From Talpa occidentalis (taxonomy: Eukaryota; Chordata; Mammalia; Eulipotyphla; Talpidae), in the NCBI RefSeq assembly GCF_014898055.3, contig NW_023601433.1, forward strand, positions 90,033,106 to 90,097,105: a DNA stretch of 64,000 bases, written 5' to 3'. Below, piece after piece: positions 55,201-64,000 of this stretch; the first letter of the stretch is position 1; the number at the start of each line of letters is the position of its first letter. Both the position numbers and the translations under genes were made by a program. The notes beneath the pieces are model-generated. The model saw only the letters and a list, made by a program, of their open reading frames with translations, made no database searches and was not told where the DNA came from.

Positions 55201-58200
55201 GGCGAAGGGCGCTGCCGCCTGGGCCTCTGGGCCACCGCCTCGCGCAGAGTCTGTCCCCTCCCAGCCTGAAGCGGCCGCCCGAGATGCGAGACGAGGGCAG
55301 CGCACAGCGCCCGGGTGACAGCGGGGCGGGTGCCCGGGGCCGAGGGGTGTCCAGAGGCCCCGGCCCTGGAGCTTGGCAGCAAAAGCCCAGTGAGAACGGG
55401 CAACCGGCGAGCCTGCACAGGGACCCACGAGGCCACGGAAAGGCGCCCGAGCCACCGCCCAGCAGGAGACAAGGCGGGGCCGCGAGCCGCCAACTCCGTC
55501 CGCTCAAGAAGGCTCTGGAGCCCCACCTCGGGCGAGGCGCTGCGAGGCGGAGAGGCGGCCTCTGGGCGCTGCTGCTGGAGTGTGGACGGGGAAGCTGCGC
55601 GGTGCCCGGGCGGTCACCCGAGGCCGGGAGACCGGCCGCACGGACACAGTCGGGGGGCGGGGAAGACACCCAGGCGCGAGGGCCACCCGCCGCCGCCGCC
55701 TTTGCCTCCCTAGCAGAAGCCGAGCACCTAGGCAGGGCGGGCTGGAGCCACCTCGAGGCGCGTCCCCCCAGGGCTCCCACCGCCACCAGAGACCACGGCC
55801 AACCGCTGTCCTGGCCACGTTTTCAAGCGCGAGCTCGCGGCTGCATTTACTTCCACTTTGGGCGCCGGAAGCGCCCGGCAGGCGGGAGGAGGAGCCGGGA
55901 GGTCAGGCGGATGCTCAGCCAGCCGAGTGCCCGGACAACCTCGGGGCCCCCGGGAGGGGCCGGGAGGGGGGGTGGGAGGAGGCAGGAAGCTCAAAAACTT
56001 ACGTAGTAAAATCCATCTTCATCGATTTCCCCGAAGACGGTGATGATGTCCCCCGTGCAAAACGTCAGTTCAGCCTGTGGCGGCGACGTGGAGTTAACAG
56101 GGTTTTCCTGGGCAGTCATCGCCCCGAAAAGCCAGTGCTCGGCCTCCTCACAGCGGTGGTCGCCCTTCCCTGCCGAGCGCTGACCTCCGCGTCCAGCCAA
56201 GCGAGGCTGCCCCGGGGTCACCAGCTCAGCAGGTCCCCAAGGGCCATGAGGGTCAGCGATGGGGGCTCTCCACCCTTCCACCGGGTCAAGTCTTTAAGCC
56301 TCGGAGGCCAGCAAAGCGCAGAGCCCGGCGGACCTGGCTGGGGCGCAGGGCCTCCCTAGACACCCCTGCACTGAGCATGCGAGTCTCCTGAACCCCCAGA
56401 CACCCCAGCGTGCAAGCCTCACGCCCTGAAACCCTTGCACCAAGGGCGCGAGCTTCACGCGCCCCCAGACACCCTCGAAGCGCATGCGAGCTTCATGAAC
56501 CCCAAACGCCCCCGCACCGCGCGTGCACGCCTCACGCCCCCGACACCCGCACCGTCGGCTCCGGGCGCGCGCCCGGGCCCCGCCACCGCCGCGGGCGGCC
56601 GCTCCTCCGTGTCCGGCGGCGGCGTCCGCCGAGCCCCCCGAACCCCGGCGCCGGGGCGCGCGCACCTCCACGTCCACGTTGGGCGAGCTCTCGCGGGGGT
56701 CGTAGTCGTACAGCGCCACCATCCTGCCCGTGCACGCCGAGGGCCGCCGGCCGCGCCGCCGCTCCGCTGGGGGGGCAGGGGGTGGAGTGACGGCCGCGGG
56801 GTGCCCGCCCCGCCCCCCCGGGCGCCCCGACGACTTCCGGGCGCGCGGCCGCGGGGAGCAGGGCCGCGGGAGCAGGGGCGCCCCTGGAGGCGGGCGGGCG
56901 GGCGCGCGGCGGCCCCGCAGCCCCGCCTGGGGAGGAGCCCGGGCGCCCGCAGCCGCCCCCCGCCCGCCGCGCCTCCCTGCGGGGAGCCCCGCCCGCCCAG
57001 AGGCAGCCCCGCGGGGCAGGTGCCCGTGGCCTCCAGGAGCCGCGCCCCGCCTGACCCGACAGCCCGGAGGGGCAGCCCGGGGGGACAGCCCGGAGGGGAC
57101 AGCCCGGAGGGGACAGCCCGGAGGGACAGCCCGGAGGGGACAGCCTGATGGGGGAGACCGGAGGGACAGCCCGGGGGACAGCCCGGGGGGACAGCCCGGG
57201 GGGACAGCCCAGGGGACAGCCCGGAGGGACAGCCCGGAGGGGACAGCCTGATGGGGGAGACCGGAGGGACAGCCCGGGGGGACAGCCCGGGGGGACAGCC
57301 CGGGGGGACAGCCCAGGGGGACAGCCCGGAGGGACAGCCCGGAGGGGACAGCCCGATGGGGGAGACCGGAGGGACAGCCCGGGGGGACAGCCCGGAGGGG
57401 ACAGCCCGGGGGACAGCCCAGGGGGACAGCCCGGAGGGGACAGCCTGATGGGGGAGACCGGAGGGACAGCCCGGGGGGACAGCCCGGGGGGACAGCCCGG
57501 GGGGCAGCCCGGGGGACAGCCCGGGGGGACAGCCCGGAGGGGACAGCCTGATGGGGAGACCGGAGGGACAGCCCGGGGGGACAGCCCGGAGGGGACAGCC
57601 CGGGGGGACAGCCCAGGGGGACAGCCCGGAGGGACAGCCCGGAGGGGACAGCCTGATGGGGGAGACCGGAGGGACAGCCCGGGGGACAGCCCGGGGGACA
57701 GCCCAGGGGAACAGCCCGGAGGGGCAGCCCGGGGGACAGCCCGATGGGGAGACCGGAGGGACAGCCCGGGGGACAGCCCGGGGGACAGCCCGGAGGGACA
57801 GCCCGGGGGGACAGCCCGGGGGGACAGCCTGATGGGGGAGACCGGAGGGACAGCCCGGGGGACAGCCCGGGGGGACAGCCCGGGGGGACAGCCCAGAGGG
57901 ACAGCCCGGGGGGACAGCCCGGAGGGGACAGCCCGGGGGACAGCCCGGGGGGACAGCCCGGGGGGACAGCCCGGAGGGGACAGCCCGGGGGACAGCCCGG
58001 AGGGGACAGCCTGATGGGGAGACCGGAGGGACAGCCCGGGGGGACAGCCCGGGGGGACAGCCCGGAGGGGACAGCCCGGGGGACAGCCCGGGGGGACAGC
58101 CCAGAGGGGACAGACCGGGGGGACAGCCCGGAGGGACAGCCCGGGGGGACAGCCCGGAGGGGACAGCCTGATGGGGGAGACCGGAGGGACAGCCCGGGGG

Positions 58201-61200
58201 GACAGCCCGGGGGGACAGCCCGGGGGGGCAGCCCGGGGGGACAGCCCGGGGGGACAGCCCGGAGGGGACAGCCCGGTGGGACAGCCCGGGGGGACAGCCC
58301 GGAGGGGACAGCCCAGAGGGACAGCCCGGGGGGACAGCCCGGAGGGGACAGCCCAGAGGGACAGCCCGGGGGGACAGCCCGGAGGGGACAGCCCGGGGGG
58401 ACAACCCGGGGGGACAGCCCGGAGGGGACAGCCTGATGGGGGAGCCCAGAGGGACAGCCCGGAGGGACAGCCCGGGGGGACAGCCCGGAGGGGACAGCCT
58501 GATGGGGGAGACAGCCCGGAGGGACAGCCCGGAGGGGACAGCCCGGGGGGACAGCCCGGAGGGGACAGCCTGATGGGGGAGACCAGAGGGACAGCCCGGG
58601 GGGACAGCCCGGAGGGACAGCCCGACCTCGCCCGCGGCGCTTCCCTGCGAGGCCCGCAGAGCCCGCCCGTGCGCGGGGTCACACTCCCTGCCGCGGGGAT
58701 CCCCCGGCACCGCCCCCGGGGCGCGGCACTTGGGGCGTCCGGGGCCCGCGCCCTCTGTCTGGCTGTTCTCGGGGCTGCACTCGGAGCCCACTGTCCGGCC
58801 CCGCCGCGTGGACGCGCGGCCCCCCCCTCCCGACGTGGGCCCGCCGCCCGCCCCCGCCCCCGCCCCCGCGGAGACCGCAGGCCGCCCGCCCCCGCCGCCT
58901 CACCGGCGCGCGCCACCGGAACCCCGATTTTGACCGGAGACGGGAGCACCCCAGGCCCAGGGGCGGCGCTCGGGTTGGTGCGCAGCCCCGAAACCGCCGC
59001 CTTCTTGGTGCCCCACCCCGGGGGTCGGTGCCCCGACAGCACGGCCGCGGGCTGGGGGGCGCCCTGGGGGGTGCCCGCGCCGAGCCCCGACACGTGACTG
59101 CACTTCGGTCGGGGCGGCCAGCCAGGCGCGAGCTGCGACCTGACGGGCGCGCAACGGCCGCCCAGCCGCACGGCTGAAAACGGTCCCATCGGAGCTGTGG
59201 GCGGGGCACCCCAGAGGCCATACCGGGGGGCCTGGCGCTGCCCCCCAGGGAGAGCCGCCAGAGGGCCTGTCAGGGGTGGGGCCTCCGCGCTGTCTCCCCA
59301 GAGCCCAGCGGCCCGGCCGCGTCTCAGCTGCTCGCGGCGGCGCCCGCACCCCGCACCCCACAGCCGGACACGGCGCCGGCCCCTCCTCAGGCCGGCGGCC
59401 TCACTGCTGGCCAGGGCCGGCCGGACTCCTGGGGGGGCCCGGCTCCTGGGGGCCCGGCGGCCTCCCTGACGCTCCGGGAGAGGCAGCCGCCGCGTGTGAG
59501 CGCGTCTCCCTGTCTGTGGCTGCACCCCAGGGTGGCTGCGCCTGGAGCCCCAGGTCTCCGGCAGCGGGGTGCACGGGAGAGCCCCCCGACAGTGGGGCCC
59601 TCTGTCCCGCCCTGTCCTGCGTGAGGCTTGAGCCACAGGCCCTGCCGCGCGGGGCTGTGCGGCTGCAGCCCCGGCTCTGGCTTTCGGCCTTCGGCTGTGT
59701 GGCGTCGCCCTGGCCCCGGAGCGGAGCAGGTGGCCCTTCCGCCCTCCCGCCCGGCCTGCTGCCTCTGTCCGCCCCGCCTCACGGGCAGTCCACCCGGCAG
59801 TCCGTCTGCTCCGGACGCGCCGCAGCCTCCCCCGCGCTCCCCCGCGCGGCGTGGCCTTCTGCCTGCGGCGGGCCGGGAGCAGAGGGCTCGGTGCCCAGCC
59901 GGGTTCCACGCGGCTGCTTAGCGCGCGGGTCCTCCGGGCTCTGGGGAGAAGGGGAGATGGCGGCGGCGCTCCAGCCGCACCGGACACGCCGTCTGCAGGT
60001 TGGCTCCGGGAGGTCCCCGACCTGGGGGAAGCGCCACGCCTCCGGGGAAGCAGAGCCCGCGGGAGCCAAGGCGCAGCCCCACCAACACCCCCGAGATCCC
60101 CAGTGTCCCCAGCGCCCCTCCTGCTTGGGGTGTCTGCCAGGGCCGCACCCACACCCAGGCGCCCTCCAGTGTCAGGCTGCGCCCCACGGCCCACGGCTGA
60201 GGAGGGCCCATCCTGGGCCGGCCGCTTGCCTCCGCCCCTCCTACCAGGCCCCCAACCCACCAGAGGCCCCAGCCCTGACTCCACCCCGGGAGTGGGTTGC
60301 AGCGTGTGATTGGTGGGGACACGGCTCAGCCCCGACCCCGGGCGTGCAGCTGCTGCGACGGTGCAGCCCTGGCCCGCAGGCAGCCCGCGCGGGCGCCTCC
60401 TCACCTATTTTCTCCACCGGCGTGTTGAGCGGGAGGAAGCCCTGGCGGAGCAGCTGGCCCACCATCTCCTCGTCGTCCGCCTGGATCTCGGAGACCATGT
60501 TGCAGGGGATGAGGCCCAGCCGCGCGCACGTCTCCCCGCGGTAGAACCCGTCCGCGTCTTTGTCCCCATACACCTGGGGCCACGGGAGCAGTCAGGCACC
60601 GCCACCGCGCCCCACCCGTGCCCCCAGCACCCCGCCCCACCCCGGGGACCTGCCCGGGCACTCCCTGCCCCCGGAGGGCCTGCCTCAAGGACCCCAAGCC
60701 CCCACCTTGATGACCTGGCCTTCTTTAAAGGGGAGCTCCTCTTCCGCCGCATCGGGGTTCGGGGACATGGTGAGGGGGTCGTAATCAAAAAGAGCCACGA
60801 AGACCCGGGCGGGCAGCTCCTCGGCGCCAGGGTCGGTGTCCGACTCCTCGTAGAAGTCCGGGGAGAGCCCCTCCCGCCCGCCGTAGTCATCTGCAGCGCG
60901 GGGGGCAGGGGGAGAGGTGGGTGCCACGGGCCCAGGAGCCGGGTCCTGCTGCTCGCGCTGCGGTGGATGGGGAGGGGCGGCGGCCCAGCCCGGGCCCGGA
61001 CCGTCTCTCAGAAGAGGCTGCACGGGCTCGGCCCTCCGGGTACTTACTGGAGGGACCAGAGTCTCCATCTTTGTAAATGGGGGGGGGGCAGTTTTCTTAA
61101 ATTTAGGGGCCCAGGGGATGCTGAAAGTGTGGGGCTTCTGTTTCCCGGTGCACACGCCGCTCACTACAGACGCATTTAGGAGGCGTGTGTCCTGCAGACT

Positions 61201-61941
61201 CAGACCCCCCCAGGAAAGGAGACGGCGCTGCAGGGCCGAGCGCGGGGTACCCCAAGACTAGGCTCTTGCCAGGAGCCAAAGCCCGGTGCTGACCGCCGGC
61301 CCCACCTCCCGCGGCTACCGTGAGCCCCGCTGGGGGAGCTGCGGGGCTCACACCACCGTCCCTTTGAAAGCGCCGTAGGCCCCTGTGTGTCGCTCGCCGG
61401 CCCCACCGGCCCTCCTGGCAGGCGGGCCCCGCCACCCCGTGGCCCCACACCTGAGGGCTCGGGCTTGCCCACGATGCTTGCCACCAGGGCAGGCCCCGTC
61501 TGCCCACTTGACCCGGCTGCAGTGCCAGAATTCCCAAAAGGAGTCAGGACTCGGGTCGCGGGCTGGAGGGCCGGGTGCCTGGGGTCCTCCTCCCGCAGGT
61601 CCCGCTGAGCCGCCCTGGCCCCTATGGGCCTAGCCAGGTGCAGAAGGCGCGGGGCACGAGGCCAGCGTGGTCTTCTGCCAGGCCCAGGCCCGGGCGTGCC
61701 GCTGCGGCGCCCGCCTGCACGGCAGCAGGTAACTGAACACCCCCGTTTGGCCCAACACGCCGTTCCTTACGCCCCTTGCAGTGTTTCGCTGAAGCCGGGG
61801 GCGCGAGAGGGAGGCCCACTCACCGATGGCCGGGCCGGCCGCCGGCCGGGCCCGCTGGGCACCCACGCCGCCGTGGGAGAGCCTCCGGCCCACGGGGTCC
61901 GCCCTGTCCGGCCGGCCGGCCGCTGCCGGGTTCCCGAGGAT
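52300..61941 (-). CDS. RIMBP2: RIMS-binding protein 2, 3' part of the gene (SH3-II, SH3-III, C-terminus)
   Basis: Presynaptic active-zone scaffold; its SH3 domains bind proline-rich motifs of RIM proteins and of voltage-gated calcium channels (family knowledge). Minus-strand exons, 5' to 3': 61941-61824, 60890-60706, 60573-60405, 56766-56666, 56074-56003, 54839-54705, 54370-54344. All have GT-AG borders on the minus strand and join in phase, giving 807 nt including the stop. The order of elements matches human: ILGNP exon, [20 protein letters not shown] linker, SH3-II ([20 protein letters not shown] to [13 protein letters not shown]), a short basic linker, SH3-III ([19 protein letters not shown] to [11 protein letters not shown]), then KKSVHFTP and stop. 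The coding end is 54344; the span from 52300 includes the 3' UTR. The N-terminus, SH3-I and the FN3 domains lie beyond the window. Confidence 0.96.
52318..52323 (-). terminator. RIMBP2: Distal RIMBP2 poly(A) signal
   Basis: A second minus-strand AATAAA, 440 bases beyond the first, inside the A/T-rich patch 52,265-52,345. Tandem sites would give short and long 3' UTRs. Confidence 0.55.
52758..52763 (-). terminator. RIMBP2: Proximal RIMBP2 poly(A) signal
   Basis: Reads TTTATT on the plus strand, AATAAA on the minus strand, followed in the direction of transcription by GTGTGTCGTGTCC-like GT-rich sequence at about 52,730-52,745. It lies 1.58 kb after the stop. Confidence 0.65.
54344..54370 (-). 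CDS. RIMBP2: RIMBP2 last coding exon (KKSVHFTP stop)
   Basis: 27 coding nt: KKSVHFTP then TAA at 54346-54344. The acceptor is TTGGAAACAG. This is the canonical human C-terminus, so the exon is well supported although very short. Confidence 0.95.
   Translation of the reverse strand, partial: KKSVHFTP
54705..54839 (-). CDS. RIMBP2: RIMBP2 exon, end of SH3-III and tail
   Basis: 135 nt, exactly 45 codons. Encodes [20 protein letters not shown] and the [17 protein letters not shown] tail. Acceptor GTTCCAG, donor GTAAGTG. If the following intron is retained, the frame stays open for about 160 codons, so an alternative C-terminus cannot be excluded. Confidence 0.97.
56003..56074 (-). CDS. RIMBP2: RIMBP2 exon, middle of SH3-III
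   Basis: 72 nt, exactly 24 codons. Encodes [20 protein letters not shown] and GFYY, identical to the human residues as remembered. Acceptor GCCACAG, donor GTAAGT. Confidence 0.98.
56345..56550. repeat. Diverged minisatellite of about 45 bp next to a RIMBP2 exon
   Basis: Four to five imperfect units, each with a CCCCCAGACACCC- or CCTGAAACCC-like box followed by GCRYGCRAGCYTCACG. They lie 115-320 bases beyond the donor of the RIMBP2 exon at 56666-56766. Confidence 0.65.
56666..56766 (-). CDS. RIMBP2: RIMBP2 exon, start of SH3-III
   Basis: 101 nt. Encodes a basic linker ([10 protein letters not shown]) and [20 protein letters not shown]. The acceptor has a strong C-rich tract (CCCCCCCAG) and the donor is GTGCGC. 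The 1.57-kb minisatellite begins only about 290 bases into the upstream intron. Confidence 0.96.
56767..60404 (-). other. RIMBP2: RIMBP2 intron carrying the minisatellite
   Basis: 3.6-kb intron between SH3-II and SH3-III. It contains the GGACAGCCC array (57057-58625). The rest, 58,626-60,404, is GC-rich unique-looking sequence with no exon I can support. Confidence 0.7.
57057..58625. repeat. RIMBP2: 1.57-kb GGACAGCCC minisatellite in a RIMBP2 intron
   Basis: About 120 head-to-tail units of 12-14 bases, of the type GGACAGCCCGGAG or GGACAGCCCGGGGG. A marker variant (CCTGATGGGGGAGACCGG) recurs near 57148, 57251, 57356, 57448, 57551, 57656, 57744, 57832, 58014, 58171, 58436, 58502 and 58573. In the left half this gives a higher-order period of about 88-105 bases. 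Both strands stay open in long frames across the array purely because of the repeat. Confidence 0.97.
60405..60573 (-). CDS. RIMBP2: RIMBP2 exon, second half of SH3-II
   Basis: 169 nt. Encodes [20 protein letters not shown] and [20 protein letters not shown], then the [16 protein letters not shown] linker. Acceptor GGCCCCAG, donor GTGAGG, exit phase 1. Confidence 0.97.
60706..60890 (-). CDS. RIMBP2: RIMBP2 exon, linker plus first half of SH3-II
   Basis: 185 nt. Encodes [20 protein letters not shown] and then [20 protein letters not shown] with [12 protein letters not shown]. The ALFDYDP motif begins the SH3 fold. The acceptor is GCGCTGCAG. The donor GTGGGG is weak, but the phase is exact. 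Confidence 0.96.
61824..61941 (-). CDS. RIMBP2: RIMBP2 exon starting ILGNP
   Basis: 118 nt; acceptor TGTCCCCAG, donor GTGAGT. It begins [20 protein letters not shown] and exits in phase 1, so the D codon is completed by the next exon. The start and the GRR block match human RIMBP2; the remainder is diverged linker. Confidence 0.88.
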
Positions 61942-63270
61942 CTGGGGACACAAGCGGAGCCAGGCGTGAGCGTCGCCGCCTCAGGGAGGGACGGGTGAAT
62001 CAGCCAAATCAATCAACTGAGAAGCAGAAGCTCTAAAGGCAACTAAACTTAGCTTTTAACTGAAAGGTTAGCTGATTGACCTGGAAGAGAGAAAAGCTGT
62101 TCACCCCAGGCGCCCCGTCGTCTACCGCGGAGTCGTTGGGCAACACACGGGTGGGGGTGACGGTGTTTGTGGCTGCTCAGCTGCCGAAGCAAACACTCGG
62201 GGCAAAGCGAGGGCGGCGTCGCTGGGGCTCGGCCCCCCGGCGCAGCCTCACCTGTCCCAGCCCGGCCCGGCCTCCTCCGCCGCAAAGGGGCGCACCTGGG
62301 GCCGAGCTGTGTGGGCGGCTCCCGGAGGCTCAGACACGCGTTTCTGCGCGTCATTGGCTCTGAAACTCCAGGTGACATCGCGGCCCTAATCTGAAGACCC
62401 CCGTCATTTTCGGGGCTCACCGAAGGGCTCCCCGGACGGCTAAGTCTGCCTTTCGTTTCTTTACACGACAGGCGGGACTCGTCTAAGAGAATCCGAGCGA
62501 AGCCTCCAGCTCGCTGGTGGGTAATTTGAGCCAGAAGTTCTCGGGGACACAGGGAACGAGCCGGGCTCGGAGCTCCAGACGTGCTTGTTGCAGGCGGGGC
62601 ACGGGGTGCGGGCGCCCCGCGGCGCGACTCAGCGGGTGACAGATCGGCGCCCTCTTGCGGACAGAGCGCGAGCAGCGCCGGCCCGGGCCGAGCGGGCTCA
62701 CCTGTCGTCATGGCAAAGCTGCGCACGACGGGAGCGAGTGTTCTGGAAAGAGGACACAGCGCAGAGGTGCACGGGGCCCGGGCCCCCGCGCCTGCATCCA
62801 CTAGCCAGCCTGCGGGGCGGGGCGGGCCGCCCGGGGCTGAGAGGCGAGGCTCATCCTGAGCCGGCGGCGGAGGCGGGCTGCGGGGGCCGAGCAGAAGCCG
62901 CCTCGCCCGCCATCCTTCCCCGCTCTGCGCCCGCGCCAGGCCCGGGGGAACAGCCTCGACGACGGCGCCGTCGTCAGTCCCTCAGGTGCGTTTTGAGAAA
63001 AGTAAGTGTGGCCAAACGTGGGCCGTCCCGGCTCAGCTAACCCTTAATTAAAATTTAGATTCAGTTGTCCTTTATGAAAGCAGCCAGCCCCGCCGCCGGG
63101 CTGGGGGTGGTTATTCTACAGCAAGGGAAAGGGGCCCCGCGGGCCGGGCGGCCGGGAAGCAATGCGGTGTGAGAAATCAAACGCGCGGGAAGAGGCAGCA
63201 GCGCCGTGCCGGGATGGAGATGGAGAAGGCGGTCGGCAAGCGGAGGTGGGCAGAGGAAGGCGGCACGCAC
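61942..63270 (-). other. RIMBP2: RIMBP2 intronic sequence
   Basis: GC-rich, with AT-richer patches at about 61,990-62,070 and 63,030-63,070. It includes one well-bordered 41-base segment (62,702-62,742) whose phase does not fit the gene; see findings. I see no recognised repeat. Confidence 0.6.
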
Positions 63271-63972
63271 CCCAGGGCCTTCCGCGGCCCGGGCGGGGGC
63301 AGGGCGGCGCGGCCCGCTGCCCTGCGGCCCGGCGCTCGGTCGCCTGTCCTGCACGCCTCCCGCGCAGCGCCCGGCCCCGGGGGCGCGTCCCAGCCATCCT
63401 TCCCGGGGGCGGGTCTCTCGGGGCCGGGCTGGGCGTCATCGCTCCTGACGACGTCGCCGGGGCCCCCTGGCTCCCCAAAGTCCTCTTCGACGCTGCTCTG
63501 TCGGGTCAGCGTGCGCCGCCGGGCCAGCAGCGGCCGCAGGCCCCTCCGGCAGGGGCAGGGCCCCGGGCCCGGGCCGCACAGGGAGGCCGGGCGGCGGACA
63601 CTAAAGCGCGACTCCTCCTCTTCGCTGCCGCAGTCCAGGCCGCTGTCCGGGCTCCGGGGGGCCCAGCGGCCGAAGCGGCCGCTCCTGTCCTCCAGCGGGG
63701 CGTCCTCGGCGTGGGAGCCTGCCCCCGGGGCCCTGGGCGTGGCCGGGAGCCAGGAGCCCCGTGAGACCGCATCTCCCCTGCCAGGCCGGGCGGGCCTGTG
63801 GGTTCGGGCCCGGGGGCGCCCCCTGCGCCCGGTCTATGCCACAGCTCCCAGGGCTCCCCGTCCTCCTCGGCTACCTCAGGGATACTGAACAGCTTCTTGC
63901 TGTGCTGGGCCGGGCGGGGGTGCTCGGGCTGCTCCAGGAAGCTGCCGTCGGGGCCCAGGGCCGGGAGCAGTC
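63271..63972 (-). CDS. RIMBP2: Probable alternative RIMBP2 exon, frame switch inside
   Basis: On the minus strand an acceptor (CGCGCCCCAG) at 63973 is followed by LPALGPDGSFLEQPEHPRPA and HSKKLFSIPEVAEEDGEPWE. A second coding-like stretch in another frame reads APLEDRSGRFGRWAPRSPDS, GLDCGSEEEESRFSVRRPAS and ARRRTLTRQSSVEEDFGEP. It stays open to a possible donor GTGCGTG at about 63,270. The acidic and Ser/Arg-rich composition and the position between known RIMBP2 exons suggest a long-isoform insert. The switch between frames falls between about 63,710 and 63,850. It may be an indel (real or from assembly in G/C runs) or an unrecognised splice. The exon is not in the canonical human isoform I remember. 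Confidence 0.5.
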
Positions 63973-64000
63973 CTGGGGCGCGTGAGGACAGGGGCGGGGT

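Noticed and set aside
57057..58625. CRISPR-like array
   Set aside because: Units are contiguous, without unique spacers, and the genome is mammalian; this is a minisatellite.
56532..60404. A minus-strand open frame of nearly 1,300 codons
   Set aside because: It is made by the in-phase GGACAGCCC tandem array, whose bottom strand lacks stops. It crosses a confirmed RIMBP2 exon in another frame and an intron. It is not a gene.
63778..63842. A 65-base intron that would repair the frame of the extra RIMBP2 exon
   Set aside because: The GT (GCT|GTGGCA) and AG (CTGGCAG) are phase-compatible, but the donor is weak and the intron would be shorter than nearly all mammalian introns. It is left as an open alternative and not annotated.

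Overview
This window is nuclear DNA of a placental mammal. It is very GC- and CpG-rich, has split genes with GT-AG introns, and carries dispersed tRNA-derived SINEs, old L1 and MIR remnants, a hAT-Charlie (MER5-like) remnant and solo LTRs. Four SINE copies share a tRNA-like head beginning GGCCTCCCyGGTGGYGCAG; this looks like an artiodactyl tRNA-SINE, most likely camelid (inference, not proven). The gene order matches human 12q24.33: PIWIL1 on the plus strand, followed tail-to-tail by RIMBP2 on the minus strand.

Layout. Positions 1 to about 29,340 are intergenic DNA upstream of PIWIL1. I see no exons there. The region holds four copies of one solo-LTR family, four SINEs (one nested inside an old L1), CA/TG-rich tracts, a repeat cluster with two perfect DR5 nuclear-receptor sites, a 35/36-bp minisatellite, and several AT-rich, repeat-poor islands that resemble conserved noncoding elements. 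Positions about 29,350-32,340 form a large CpG island that includes a 43-bp minisatellite and long G-run arrays; it contains the PIWIL1 start. Positions 31,503-50,033 hold all 20 coding exons of PIWIL1. Reading phases join without a break to give 863 residues, two more than the human protein, with the catalytic D-E-D-H residues intact. The PIWIL1 poly(A) signal is at 50,690.

After a 1.6-kb gap, RIMBP2 runs on the minus strand from beyond the window's right end down to about 52,300. Seven 3' coding exons join in phase. They encode the second and third SH3 domains and the C-terminus, and the stop codon is at 54,344-54,346. An eighth, probably alternative, RIMBP2 exon is visible at 63,271-63,972; its two halves lie in different frames. 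The RIMBP2 intron between SH3-II and SH3-III carries a 1.57-kb minisatellite of 12-14-bp GGACAGCCC units with higher-order structure.

PIWIL1 is the germline piRNA-guided slicer. RIMBP2 is a presynaptic active-zone scaffold that links RIM and calcium channels. The two genes are neighbours by synteny, not by shared pathway. I found no clearly new biological system. The most unusual items are the minisatellites around the two genes, the paired DR5 sites and the split-frame RIMBP2 exon.
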